A stretch of DNA of 64,000 nucleotides from Methylobacterium sp. Leaf99 (GTDB lineage Bacteria > Pseudomonadota > Alphaproteobacteria > Rhizobiales > Beijerinckiaceae). Of this stretch, positions 42,267 to 50,613 are shown one piece after another. The stretch spans positions 310,223 through 374,222 of the forward strand of contig NZ_LMMU01000001.1 in the NCBI RefSeq assembly GCF_001422375.1, in the 5' to 3' direction. Under the pieces are notes generated by a model, which did no database searches, was not told where the DNA came from, and saw only the letters and a program-made list of their open reading frames with translations. A program made the position numbers and the translations under genes. How positions within the stretch are numbered: position 1 is the first letter of the stretch; each line of letters starts with the position of its first letter.

Positions 42267-42299
42267 TTAAAAAACCTCAGCCCGCGTCGCTCGCGCCGG
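42267..42299 (-). terminator. Terminator at the 3' end of fdsD
   Basis: On the minus strand a GC-rich stem with one mismatch (GCCGGCG, loop, CGCGGGC) lies within the last codons of fdsD. The stop codon TGA and then GGTTTTTT follow directly. It would end the formate dehydrogenase operon. Confidence 0.4.
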
Positions 42300-42567
42300 C
42301 CCCCTGCAGGGCGGGATCGCGGGTGCCGGCCCGCACGGGGCTCTCGCCCTCGGGCGTCTCGGAGATCGCCTTAAGGGCGAGGGGATCGAGGCCGCTGCCC
42401 TCCGTAGGGCCGAATGCTTCGAGGGAACGACGCATCTTCGGCGTCCAGAACGCCACGATGTGCTTGTGGATGCCGGCCACCGCTTCCTCGTCCGGATACG
42501 ACCGGAAGAACGTGGTGATCTGGTTCGCCATGCGAACGAGTTTCTGGTCGGATGTCAGGGCGCTCAT
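42277..42567 (-). CDS. fdsD: Formate dehydrogenase delta subunit
   Basis: FdsD is a small accessory subunit of the NAD-linked molybdenum formate dehydrogenase. The 96-residue product begins LTSDQKLVRMANQITTFFRS and has the conserved IHKHIVAFWTPKMRRSLEAF, the signature of the family. It is the last gene of the operon, 31 bases after fdhD. In Cupriavidus FdsD is needed for full activity. The last 30 residues are Pro/Gly/Ala-rich and variable. Confidence 0.9.
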   Translation of the reverse strand: MSALTSDQKLVRMANQITTFFRSYPDEEAVAGIHKHIVAFWTPKMRRSLEAFGPTEGSGLDPLALKAISETPEGESPVRAGTRDPALQGAGASDAG

Positions 42568-42598
42568 GGGGACGCTCGCGTGAGTGAGGGAGGCGCGG

Positions 42599-43453
42599 TC
42601 AGGGAGCCGGGGCGAGGATCAAGCGCTCGCGACCGGTGAAGACCGTCAGGGTGTCGGACCGGGCGATGGCGCAGAGGGTGAGGCCGTGCAGCCGCGCCCG
42701 GTCGATGGCGAGCGAGGTCGGGGCCGAGATCGCCACGACCATGGAAGCGCCGAGGTTTGCTGCCTTCTCGACCATCTCGAACGAGCACCGGCTGGTGATG
42801 ACCACGAACCCCGTGGCCGGATCGACGCCCTGACGGATCAGGGCACCGATGAGCTTGTCGAGGCCGTTGTGGCGCCCGACATCCTCGCGCACGGCGACCA
42901 GGGACCCGTCGAGGTTGGCCCAGGCGGCGGCATGGACCGCGCGGGTCCGGCGGTTGAGCACCTGGGCGTCGCCCAGCGCCGCCAACGCGCGCTCGACGGC
43001 GGCGATGGCGACGGTGACCGCGCCGTCGGGCCGCGTCTCGGCCATGGGCAGGGCGGCGAGATCGTCGATCCCGCAGACGCCGCAGCCGGTGCGGCCCGAG
43101 ATGGCGCGCTTGCGGGCGAGGTGCTCGCGCAGGCGCCCCGGCGCGAGGTCGACGAGGAGGCGCAGGCCGCCCTCGCCATCCTCCACCGTCACGCCCCGGA
43201 TCTCGTCGGCCGAGGCGACGATCCCTTCCGTGAGGCTGAACCCGTAGGCGAAGTCCACGAGGTCGGCCGGCGTGCACATCATCACCGCGTAGGGCACGCT
43301 GCCGTAGACGAGGTTGACCGGCATCTCGACGGCGAGGTCGCGCTCGTCCGGCCGGGCAACGGGGTCGTCGTAGGCGACGACGAGGGTCGGGACGCGCCGG
43401 GCCGCCTCGGCCGGCGCGTCGTCCTGGTTCAGGGCCTGGCTACTCGGCAGCAT
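42599..43453 (-). CDS. fdhD: Formate dehydrogenase accessory sulfurtransferase FdhD
   Basis: FdhD transfers sulfur to the molybdenum cofactor (bis-MGD) of formate dehydrogenase, a step needed for activity. The 284-residue protein has the conserved Cys loop GRTGCGVCGIDDLAALP near residue 120, with the CXXC pair used for sulfur transfer. A later nucleotide-like segment (AWANLDGSLVAVREDVGRHNG) and VVITSRCSFEMVEKAA are typical. It overlaps the end of fdsA by 14 bases, indicating translational coupling. In Cupriavidus the gene at this position is called fdsC. Confidence 0.95.
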   Translation of the reverse strand: MLPSSQALNQDDAPAEAARRVPTLVVAYDDPVARPDERDLAVEMPVNLVYGSVPYAVMMCTPADLVDFAYGFSLTEGIVASADEIRGVTVEDGEGGLRLLVDLAPGRLREHLARKRAISGRTGCGVCGIDDLAALPMAETRPDGAVTVAIAAVERALAALGDAQVLNRRTRAVHAAAWANLDGSLVAVREDVGRHNGLDKLIGALIRQGVDPATGFVVITSRCSFEMVEKAANLGASMVVAISAPTSLAIDRARLHGLTLCAIARSDTLTVFTGRERLILAPAP

Positions 43454-46301
43454 TCAACTGGGTCGCGATACGGGTCAGGGAGAAGTCCTCCTCATAGAAC
43501 TTCGCCTGCCAATCGGAAGGCCGGTTGGTGCGCCGGACCTGCACCGCCGTCACCTTGTACTCGGGGCAGTTGGTCGCCCAGTCCGAGTAATCCGTGGTGA
43601 TGACGTTGGCGCCGGTCTTGGCGTGGTGGAAGGTGGTGTAGACCACGCCGGGCTGCATGCGCTCGGAGACCACGGCCTTGAGGGCGATGTCGCCGGAGCG
43701 GCTTTCCAGGGCCACGAGATCGCCGTCGACGACGCCGCGCACCTCCGCGTCGAACGGGTGGATCTCCAGCACGTCCTCCTCGTGCCAGCGCGAGTTCTCC
43801 GTGCGGCGGGTCTGCGCGCCGACATTGTACTGCGACAGGATGCGGCCGGTGGTGAGGATGAGCGGGAAGCGCGGACCCGTGCGCTCCTCGGTGGCCACGT
43901 ACTCGGTGATCATGAACTTGCCGAGGCCGCGGACGAAGCGGTCGACGTGCATCATCGGGGTGCCACGCGGCGCCGCGTCGTTGCACGGCCACTGGATCGA
44001 GCCGAGCTCGTCGATCTTGGCGAAGCTCACGCCCTTGAAGCTCGGAGTCAGTGAGGCGATCTCGTCCATGATCTCGGACGGGTGGCTGTAGTTCATCGGG
44101 TAGCCGAGCGCGTTGGAGAGCAGCATCGTGCCCTCCCAGTCGCCGACGCCCGACAGGGGCGGCATCACCTTACGGACGCGGGAGATGCGGCGCTCGGCAT
44201 TGGTGAAGGTGCCGTCCTTCTCGAGGAACGAGGCGCCCGGCAGGAAGACGTGGGCGTATTTCGCCGTCTCGTTCAGGAAGATGTCCTGAATGACGATGCA
44301 CTCCATCGCCATGAGACCGGCGGTGACGTGGTGGGTGTCGGGATCGGACTGGGCGATGTCCTCGCCCTGGATGTACATGCCCTTGAAGGCGCCATCGACG
44401 GCTTCATCCAGCATGTTGGTGATGCGCAGGCCCGGATGGCTGTCGAGGGAGACGCCCCAGAGCGACTCGAAGGTCTCGCGGGTGGCGTCGTCCGAGACGT
44501 GGCGGTAGCCCGGCAGCTCGTGCGGGAACGAGCCCATGTCGCACGAGCCCTGGACGTTGTTCTGGCCGCGGAGCGGATTCACGCCTGCGCCGAGCATGCC
44601 GATGTTGCCGGTGGCCATGGCGATGTTGGCCATGCCCATGACCATGGTCGAACCCTGGCTGTGCTCGGTGACGCCGAGGCCGTAGTAGATGCCGGCCGCG
44701 CCGCCCGTGGCGTAGAGGCGGGCGGCGCCCCGGAGTTCGGCCGGGTCGATGCCGGTGTAGATCGCCTGCGCCTCTGGGGAATGGCGCTCGTCGGCGACGA
44801 ACCGGGCCCAGGCCTCGAAGTCGCCGAGGTCGCAGCGCTCGCGGACATAGGCCTCGTCGATGAGCCCCTCGGTGACGATCACGTGCGCCATCGAATTGAT
44901 GAAGGCGACGTTGGAGCCGGGCTTCAGGGGCAGGTGGAAGTCGGCCTGGACGTGGGGCGACTTCACCAGATCGATCTTGCGCGGGTCGGCGACGATGAGC
45001 TTGGCGCCCTCGCGCAGGCGCTTCTTCATCCGCGAGCCGAACACGGGGTGGCCGTCGGTGGGGTTGGCGCCGATGACGAGGATCACGTCGGAATGCGCCA
45101 CCGAGGCGAAGTCCTGCGTGCCGGCCGAGGTGCCGAGCGTCGACATCAGACCGTAGCCGGTCGGCGAGTGGCAGACCCGGGCGCAGGTGTCGACGTTGTT
45201 GTTGCCGAAGGCGGCGCGGACGAGCTTCTGGACGAGGTAGGCTTCCTCGTTGGTGCAGCGCGACGAGGTGATGCCGCCGACGGAATCCTTGCCGTAGGTC
45301 TTCTGGATGCGCTTGAACTCGGAGGCCGCGCGGTCGATGGCGACCTCCCACGACACTTCCTGCCAGGGGTCCGTGATCTTGTCGCGGATCATCGGCTTGG
45401 TGATGCGGTCCTTGTGGGTGGCGTAGCCGTAGGCAAAGCGGCCCTTGACGCAGCTGTGGCCCTCATTGGCCTTGCCGCCCTTGTAGGGGACCATCCGCAC
45501 CACGCGGGTGCCCTGCATCTCGGCCTTGAACGAGCAGCCGACGCCGCAATAGGCGCAGGTGGTGATCTCGGAATGATCGGGCTGGCCGTGCTCGATGATC
45601 GACTTCTCCTGGAGCGTCGCCGTCGGGCAGGCCTGGACGCAGGCGCCGCAGGACACGCACTCGGATTCCATGAAGTTCGTCGGGCCGGCGGCGACGCGGC
45701 TGTCGAAGCCGCGGCCCTCGATGGTCAGCGCGAAGGTGCCCTGTACCTCTTCGCAGGCGCGGACGCAGCGGTTGCAGACGATGCACTTCGACGGATCGTA
45801 GGTGAAGTACGGGTTCGAGGTGTCCTTCGGCAGGTACTGGTCCGAGGACGGCTTGACGTGATTGGCGCCGTCGTAGCCGTAGCGCACGTCGCGCAGGCCC
45901 ACCGCGCCGGCCATGTCCTGCAACTCGCAATCGCCGTTGGCGGCGCAGGTCAGGCAGTCGAGGGGGTGATCGGAGATGTAGAGCTCCATCACGCCCTTGC
46001 GGAGCTTGGCGAGCTTGTCCGTCTGGGTCGAGACCACCATGCCGTTCTCGGCCGGTGTGGTGCAGGAGGCGGGGGTGCCGCGACGGCCCTCGATCTCGAC
46101 GAGGCAGAGGCGGCAGGAGCCGAAGGCTTCCAGGGAATCCGTGGCGCAGAGCTTGGGGATCTGCGTGCCGGCGTGCATGGCGGCGGCCATGACGGAGGTG
46201 CCGGCCGGCACGGTGACGTGCATGCCGTCGATGGTGAGCGTCACGGTCTGCTCGGACACCCGGATCGGGGTGCCGTAATCGATCTCTTTGATGAGGGCCA
46301 T
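43440..46301 (-). CDS. fdsA: NAD-linked formate dehydrogenase alpha (catalytic) subunit
   Basis: FdsA oxidises formate to CO2 at a bis-MGD molybdenum site. The 953-residue protein starts with a 2Fe-2S domain (PKLCATDSLEAFGSCRLC), then a His-Cys3 4Fe-4S site (HPLDCLTCAANGDCELQ), two 4Fe-4S ferredoxin sites (CIVCNRCVRACEEVQG, CVSCGACVQACPTATL), and the cofactor-proximal cluster (TTCAYCGVGCSFKAEM). The Mo-ligand is Cys, not selenocysteine, in CARVCHSPTGYG, with the catalytic His next to it. The start at 46301 (MALIKEIDYG) has AAGGAGG eight bases upstream. This corresponds to fdh2A of Methylorubrum. It lies in the fdsGBA-fdhD-fdsD operon. Confidence 0.96.
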   Translation of the reverse strand: MALIKEIDYGTPIRVSEQTVTLTIDGMHVTVPAGTSVMAAAMHAGTQIPKLCATDSLEAFGSCRLCLVEIEGRRGTPASCTTPAENGMVVSTQTDKLAKLRKGVMELYISDHPLDCLTCAANGDCELQDMAGAVGLRDVRYGYDGANHVKPSSDQYLPKDTSNPYFTYDPSKCIVCNRCVRACEEVQGTFALTIEGRGFDSRVAAGPTNFMESECVSCGACVQACPTATLQEKSIIEHGQPDHSEITTCAYCGVGCSFKAEMQGTRVVRMVPYKGGKANEGHSCVKGRFAYGYATHKDRITKPMIRDKITDPWQEVSWEVAIDRAASEFKRIQKTYGKDSVGGITSSRCTNEEAYLVQKLVRAAFGNNNVDTCARVCHSPTGYGLMSTLGTSAGTQDFASVAHSDVILVIGANPTDGHPVFGSRMKKRLREGAKLIVADPRKIDLVKSPHVQADFHLPLKPGSNVAFINSMAHVIVTEGLIDEAYVRERCDLGDFEAWARFVADERHSPEAQAIYTGIDPAELRGAARLYATGGAAGIYYGLGVTEHSQGSTMVMGMANIAMATGNIGMLGAGVNPLRGQNNVQGSCDMGSFPHELPGYRHVSDDATRETFESLWGVSLDSHPGLRITNMLDEAVDGAFKGMYIQGEDIAQSDPDTHHVTAGLMAMECIVIQDIFLNETAKYAHVFLPGASFLEKDGTFTNAERRISRVRKVMPPLSGVGDWEGTMLLSNALGYPMNYSHPSEIMDEIASLTPSFKGVSFAKIDELGSIQWPCNDAAPRGTPMMHVDRFVRGLGKFMITEYVATEERTGPRFPLILTTGRILSQYNVGAQTRRTENSRWHEEDVLEIHPFDAEVRGVVDGDLVALESRSGDIALKAVVSERMQPGVVYTTFHHAKTGANVITTDYSDWATNCPEYKVTAVQVRRTNRPSDWQAKFYEEDFSLTRIATQLNAAE

Positions 46302-46314
46302 GGGTCGCGCCTCC

Positions 46315-47874
46315 TTACTCGGCGGCGACGGACATCTGTCCGCCACGCTCGAAATCCTCGGGGAAATGGGTGATCGCGCTCATGACGGGCATCGGCGTGA
46401 GCCCGCCCATGGCGCAGAGCGACCCGTCGGTCATGACGTCGCAAAGGTCTGAGATGACAGCGAGATTGCGCTGGGTGTCGGTGCCGGCGATGACCTTGTC
46501 CATGGTCTCGACGCCGCGCGTCGCGCCGATGCGGCAGGGGGTGCACTTGCCGCAGGATTCGACGGCGCAGAACTCGAAGGCGAAGCGGGCCTGTTTCGCC
46601 ATGTCGACGGTGTCGTCGAACACCACGATGCCGCCGTGGCCGACGAGGCCTTTCTTGGCCGCCATCGCCTCGTAATCGAGGGGCGTATCGAGGAGGTGGT
46701 CGGGAAAGTAGGCCCCGAGGGGGCCGCCGACCTGCACCGCCCGGACCGGACGGCCGCTCTGGGTGCCGCCGCCGAAATCCTCGATGATCTCGCGGAGCGT
46801 AATGCCGAAGGCGTACTCGATGAGGCCGCCGTGCTTGATGTTGCCGGCGAGCTGGATCGCGAGGGTGCCGAGGGACCGGCCCATGCCGTACTCGGCATAG
46901 GCCTTGGCGCCGTGCTCCAGGATGTAGGGCACGGCCGTGAAGGTCATCACGTTGTTGACCAGGGTCGGCTTGCCGAGGAAGCCCTTGAGGGCCGGGATCG
47001 GCGGCTTGGCCCGGACGATGCCGCGGCGGCCTTCCAGGCTCTCCAGGAGGGAGGTCTCCTCGCCGCAGATATAGGCGCCGGCGCCGAGGCGGACTTCCAG
47101 GTGGAAGGCTTTTCCGGAGTTCATGACGTTGTCGCCGAGGTACCCGGCCTTCACCCCGTTCGCGATCGCTTCCTTGAGCGTCGCAAACGCCTGCGGATAC
47201 TCGGAGCGCAGGTAGATGTAGCCGCGCGTCGCGCCCGTCGCGATGCCCGCGATGGTCATGCCCTCGATGAGGTTGAAGGGGTCGCCCTCCATCATCATGC
47301 GATCGGCGAAGGTGCCGGAATCGCCCTCGTCGGCGTTGCAGACCACGTATTTCTGGTCCGACGCGGCGAGCATCACCGTGTTCCACTTGATGCCGGCCGG
47401 GAAGCCGGCGCCGCCGCGCCCGCGCAGGCCGGACTCGCGGACCTCGGCGACGATGCCGGCGGCATCGAGCTTCAGGGCGGCGTCCAGACCCTTGTAGCCG
47501 CCATGCGCCCTATAATCCGCGACGGAGACCGGATCGACGACGCCGCAGCGCTGGAAGGTCAGGCGATGCTGGCGGGCGAGGTAGGGAATCTTTTCGGGGT
47601 CGCCGAGGCGGAGCGGGTGCTCGCCGCCCGCGACGAGACCGGCATCCAGCAGGGCATCGACGTCGGAGAGGGTGACGGGGCCGTAGGCGATGCGGCCTTC
47701 GGCCGTGCCGACCTCGACCATGGGCTCCAGCCACAGCATCCCGCGCGAGCCGGTGCGGACGATGATGACGTCGAGGCCCCGGCGCTCGGCGCCGGCGAAC
47801 AGGGCACGGGCGACGCGGTTGGCGCCGAGCCCGAGGGCGACGGCGTCGCGGGGGACGTAGAGGGTGACGCTCAT
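46315..47874 (-). CDS. fdsB: NAD-linked formate dehydrogenase beta subunit
   Basis: FdsB is the FMN- and NAD-binding diaphorase subunit that reduces NAD+ with electrons from FdsA. The 519-residue protein resembles complex I NuoF. An N-terminal thioredoxin-like domain (VTLYVPRDAVALGLG) is followed by the NAD/FMN loop GLRGRGGAGFPAGIKWN. The FMN segment CNADEGDSGTFADR and AYICGEETSLLESLEG follow, and the 4Fe-4S site is ESCGKCTPCRIG near residue 440. The ATG overlaps the fdsG stop by 4 bases and the end is 13 bases from fdsA, so the operon is tightly coupled. Confidence 0.95.
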   Translation of the reverse strand: MSVTLYVPRDAVALGLGANRVARALFAGAERRGLDVIIVRTGSRGMLWLEPMVEVGTAEGRIAYGPVTLSDVDALLDAGLVAGGEHPLRLGDPEKIPYLARQHRLTFQRCGVVDPVSVADYRAHGGYKGLDAALKLDAAGIVAEVRESGLRGRGGAGFPAGIKWNTVMLAASDQKYVVCNADEGDSGTFADRMMMEGDPFNLIEGMTIAGIATGATRGYIYLRSEYPQAFATLKEAIANGVKAGYLGDNVMNSGKAFHLEVRLGAGAYICGEETSLLESLEGRRGIVRAKPPIPALKGFLGKPTLVNNVMTFTAVPYILEHGAKAYAEYGMGRSLGTLAIQLAGNIKHGGLIEYAFGITLREIIEDFGGGTQSGRPVRAVQVGGPLGAYFPDHLLDTPLDYEAMAAKKGLVGHGGIVVFDDTVDMAKQARFAFEFCAVESCGKCTPCRIGATRGVETMDKVIAGTDTQRNLAVISDLCDVMTDGSLCAMGGLTPMPVMSAITHFPEDFERGGQMSVAAE

Positions 47875-48344
47875 GACTTCACCTCGGCCAGGGCCGATTC
47901 CAGGGAGTCGGCGGTGAGCCGGGCCAGGGGCTCGTCGTCGACGAGGGCGCCCGGGCCGTTGGCGCAGAGGCCGAGGCAGTAGACCGGCTCGACGGTCACC
48001 TGGCCGTCCGGCGTCGTGCCGTGCCAGTCGATGCCGAGGCGGGCGAGGATGTCGGCGTGGAGCTTGTCCGAACCCATGGCCTGGCAGGCCTCGGCCCGGC
48101 ACAGCTTCACCTGATGCTTGCCCGACGGAGCCCGGCGGAAATCGTGGTAGAAGGTGATGCAGCCGTGGATCTCGGCGCGCGACAGGTTCAGCGCGTCGGC
48201 CATGAGCGGCACGGCCCCCTCGTCGACGTAGCCGAACGTCTCCTGAAGCGCGTGCAGGATCGGAAGGGTCGCCCCTTCCAGATGGAGATGATCGGCGATG
48301 ATCCCGGCGGCGCGGGGCTCGCTCCAGGGCTCGTTCGGCAGCAT
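47871..48344 (-). CDS. fdsG: NAD-linked formate dehydrogenase gamma subunit
   Basis: FdsG is the NuoE-like 2Fe-2S subunit that pairs with FdsB. The 157-residue product has the conserved segment LPILHALQETFGYVDEGAVP and the four 2Fe-2S Cys: KLCRAEACQAMG, then EPVYCLGLCANGPGALVDD. The ATG at 48344 was preferred over a TTG at 48377. fdsG opens the operon and is preceded by a 158-base region with the promoter. The LysR-family gene next upstream is on the same strand. Confidence 0.93.
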   Translation of the reverse strand: MLPNEPWSEPRAAGIIADHLHLEGATLPILHALQETFGYVDEGAVPLMADALNLSRAEIHGCITFYHDFRRAPSGKHQVKLCRAEACQAMGSDKLHADILARLGIDWHGTTPDGQVTVEPVYCLGLCANGPGALVDDEPLARLTADSLESALAEVKS

Positions 48345-48502
48345 TGTTCCACCCGGCTTATCTTGTTCTGGTTCCAAGGTGGTATATCACCGACCGTGAA
48401 TCAATCGCGCCTTTCCGTTGGTCGACAACAGATTTTTGTCACATCTGGATTGTGCAACGCAAAAACTCATAGCGATCGCGCAGTTCGCCGAGCCGGCAAA
48501 CC
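48345..48502 (-). promoter_or_regulatory. fds operon promoter region with LysR-type dyad
   Basis: This 158-base gap between the LysR gene and fdsG is AT-richer than its surroundings. It contains an imperfect dyad at 48450-48462 (TTGTG-CAA-CGCAA), about 110 bases upstream of fdsG, of the kind bound by LysR-type proteins. A clear -35/-10 pair could not be fixed. Control of fds by the adjacent regulator is inferred from position and from the fdsR systems of other bacteria. Confidence 0.4.
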
Positions 48503-49411
48503 TCACAGGGAGGCAATATCCTGCGCGATGGTGGGCGCGGCGGCCCGGGCCTCGACGATGAGGGCGGCGCAGAGCGGCGTCATCGGCTCGCGCTCCGGCA
48601 CGACGAGGCCGATGAGGTGGCTGACGTCGGGTTCGACGATGGGCACGGCCCGCACCCGCTCGCTGAGGCGGAAGCTGTCGGCGAGCACCGCCGGCATGAT
48701 GCTCGCCCACTTCGCCGTCCGGACATGGGTCAGCAGGACGATCATCGAGTTCGATTCGAGGAGCGGCGCCGAGACGCGGCCGACATTGGTCAGATGCCGG
48801 TCGATGATCCGGCGGTTCTGCATGTCGGGTGTCAGCAGGCAGAGGGGGATGCGGGCCACCTCTTCCCAGGTCACGGAGTCACGGGCACCGAAGACGCCGT
48901 CCACCGCCGTGAGCAGCCGGTAGCGCTCGCGGTAGAGCGGCACGGCGGTGAGCCGGCCCAGGGGCTCGTTCTCCAGGTAGGTGATGCCGGCATCGATCTC
49001 GAGGTCGGCGATGAGGCGGCCGATCTCGCCCGACGTGGTGGACTGCACGGAGAAGCGCACCTCCGGGTGGCGCATCCGGAACGGCGTGGTCAGGGCCGCC
49101 ACGATGGGCGTCGCCGTGGGAATCGCGGCGAGGCGCAGGGTCCCGGACAGGCCGCGCCTCAGGCTCGCCACCTCCTCCCGCATGGCGCGGGCGTCGCCGA
49201 CGATGCGGCGCGCCCATTCGAGCACGCGCTCGCCCTCCGGGGTGAAGCCCTGGAACCGGGAGCCGCGCTGGACCAGCATCACCCCGAGGCGTTCTTCGAG
49301 CTGCTTCACGCCGGCCGACAGGGTCTGCTGAGAGACGTTGCAGACCTGCGCCGCCCGGCCGAAATGGCGCTCCCGCGCCAGGGCGAGGATGAATTCGAGA
49401 CGCTCGATCAC
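48503..49411 (-). CDS. LysR-family transcriptional regulator, probable fds regulator
   Basis: This 302-residue regulator has the N-terminal helix-turn-helix (FGRAAQVCNVSQQTLSAGVK) and the wing segment QLEERLGVMLVQRG, followed by a LysR effector-binding domain (GTLRLAAIPTATPIVAALTT, SVQSTTSGEIGRLIADLEID). The start is GTG at 49411 (VIERLEFILAL); a strong GGGAGG lies 13 bases upstream, which is far, so the exact start is uncertain. It lies directly upstream of the formate dehydrogenase operon on the same strand, the position of FdsR-type regulators, so it probably controls fds in response to formate. Confidence 0.85.
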   Translation of the reverse strand: MIERLEFILALARERHFGRAAQVCNVSQQTLSAGVKQLEERLGVMLVQRGSRFQGFTPEGERVLEWARRIVGDARAMREEVASLRRGLSGTLRLAAIPTATPIVAALTTPFRMRHPEVRFSVQSTTSGEIGRLIADLEIDAGITYLENEPLGRLTAVPLYRERYRLLTAVDGVFGARDSVTWEEVARIPLCLLTPDMQNRRIIDRHLTNVGRVSAPLLESNSMIVLLTHVRTAKWASIMPAVLADSFRLSERVRAVPIVEPDVSHLIGLVVPEREPMTPLCAALIVEARAAAPTIAQDIASL

Positions 49412-49685
49412 GGGCCGGCACGAACCTCCCTGATGCTTGGACGACCATTCGGAACAGGCGCCCGCCCTCGAATCGGACCCGGCATAACGCCCGGGAATGC
49501 CGGCGATGCGACGCTGTTGCGGTTGCACCGCCACGGCCCATGTGGTCTGACACCCCGATCGGCATTCAGGGTGGGCAAAATCCGCGGGATGCCGCAACAC
49601 CCGCAGAACGCACTTGCGCTTTCGTCTAAATATAGCAAGAGGCGCGGGGACAACCGATCACGTCATGGGGAGCCGAGAGAGGCAG

Positions 49686-50528
49686 ATGCGGACGACGCAG
49701 GCGCAACACCGGTCATCATGGGGGCTTGCCGCGCTTGGCGCCGTCCTCGTCTCATCGTCATCCGCCCTGGCGGCGGGCATCGGCCAGCCCGAGCCCTGGC
49801 AGATGGACCGCCAGATCGCGGTCACCGAGAATGCCCGGGACATTCACACCTTCGAACAGGGCATGCACTGGCTGTCGTTCGGCATCTCGGCCTTCGTGCT
49901 GGGGCTGATCCTGTACTGCGTGTTCCGCTTCAGCGAGAAGGCGAACCCGACGCCCTCGAAGACCACGCACAACACCCTCATCGAGGTGGCCTGGACCATC
50001 GTCCCGGTGCTCATCCTCGTCGCCGTGGCGATCCCGTCGTTCCGCCTCCTGCGCACGCAGCTCTCGGACCCGAAGGCCGACGTGCTGGTCAAGGTGATCG
50101 GCCACGCCTGGTACTGGTCCTACGAGTACCCGGCCGTCGAGCAGGGCGGCGGCTTCACGTTCGACGCCAACCTCGACGAGGACAAGCAGCCGAAGCTGCT
50201 CGGCACCGACAACGACATGGTCGTGCCGGTGAACAAGATCGTGAAGATCCAGGTCACCGCCGCCGACGTGCTGCATTCCTGGGCGATGCCGTCCTTCGGC
50301 TTCAAGATCGACGCCATTCCGGGCCGCCTCAACCAGTTCTGGTTCAAGGCCGAGCGCGAGGGCACCTATCACGGCCAGTGCTCAGAACTCTGCGGCGCCC
50401 GCCACGCCTACATGCCGATCACGGTCCAGGTCGTGAGCGACGAGGCCTACGCCACGTGGCTCGCCGAGGGGAAGACGAAGTTCGCGCGGATCGACAACGA
50501 CACCTCGAAGTTCGCTGCGGCCCGCTGA
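49686..50528 (+). CDS. coxB: Cytochrome c oxidase subunit II
   Basis: CoxB carries the CuA centre that accepts electrons from cytochrome c in the periplasm. The 280-residue precursor has a signal peptide cleaved near ALAAGIGQPEP. Two transmembrane helices follow (MHWLSFGISAFVLGLILYCV, and one starting TIVPVLILVAVAI). The CuA site contains the first His in VLHSWAMPSFGFK, the Cys-Glu-Cys segment GQCSELCGARHAYMP with the second His, and the Met. Aromatic residues in GHAWYWSYEYP mark the electron entry. It opens the oxidase cluster. A strong hairpin separates it from coxA. Confidence 0.96.
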   Translation: MRTTQAQHRSSWGLAALGAVLVSSSSALAAGIGQPEPWQMDRQIAVTENARDIHTFEQGMHWLSFGISAFVLGLILYCVFRFSEKANPTPSKTTHNTLIEVAWTIVPVLILVAVAIPSFRLLRTQLSDPKADVLVKVIGHAWYWSYEYPAVEQGGGFTFDANLDEDKQPKLLGTDNDMVVPVNKIVKIQVTAADVLHSWAMPSFGFKIDAIPGRLNQFWFKAEREGTYHGQCSELCGARHAYMPITVQVVSDEAYATWLAEGKTKFARIDNDTSKFAAAR

Positions 50529-50535
50529 CGGGTCC

Positions 50536-50576
50536 GGCCGGACCGGGCGCGAAGGGCGCCCGGTCCGGCCTCGTTT
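50536..50576 (+). terminator. Strong hairpin between coxB and coxA
   Basis: A perfect 15-bp stem (GGCCGGACCGGGCGC, loop GAAGG) begins a few bases past the coxB stop and is followed by TCGTTT. In an operon this may attenuate transcription into coxA or stabilise the coxB end. Confidence 0.8.
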
Positions 50577-50613
50577 CATGAGATTCAAGAGAAACCTGGA
50601 CTGAGGTCTATCC

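Noticed and set aside
48345..48502. Riboswitch in the fds leader
   Set aside because: No conserved riboswitch core was recognised. The AT-richer stretch and dyad are better explained as a regulator-bound promoter.
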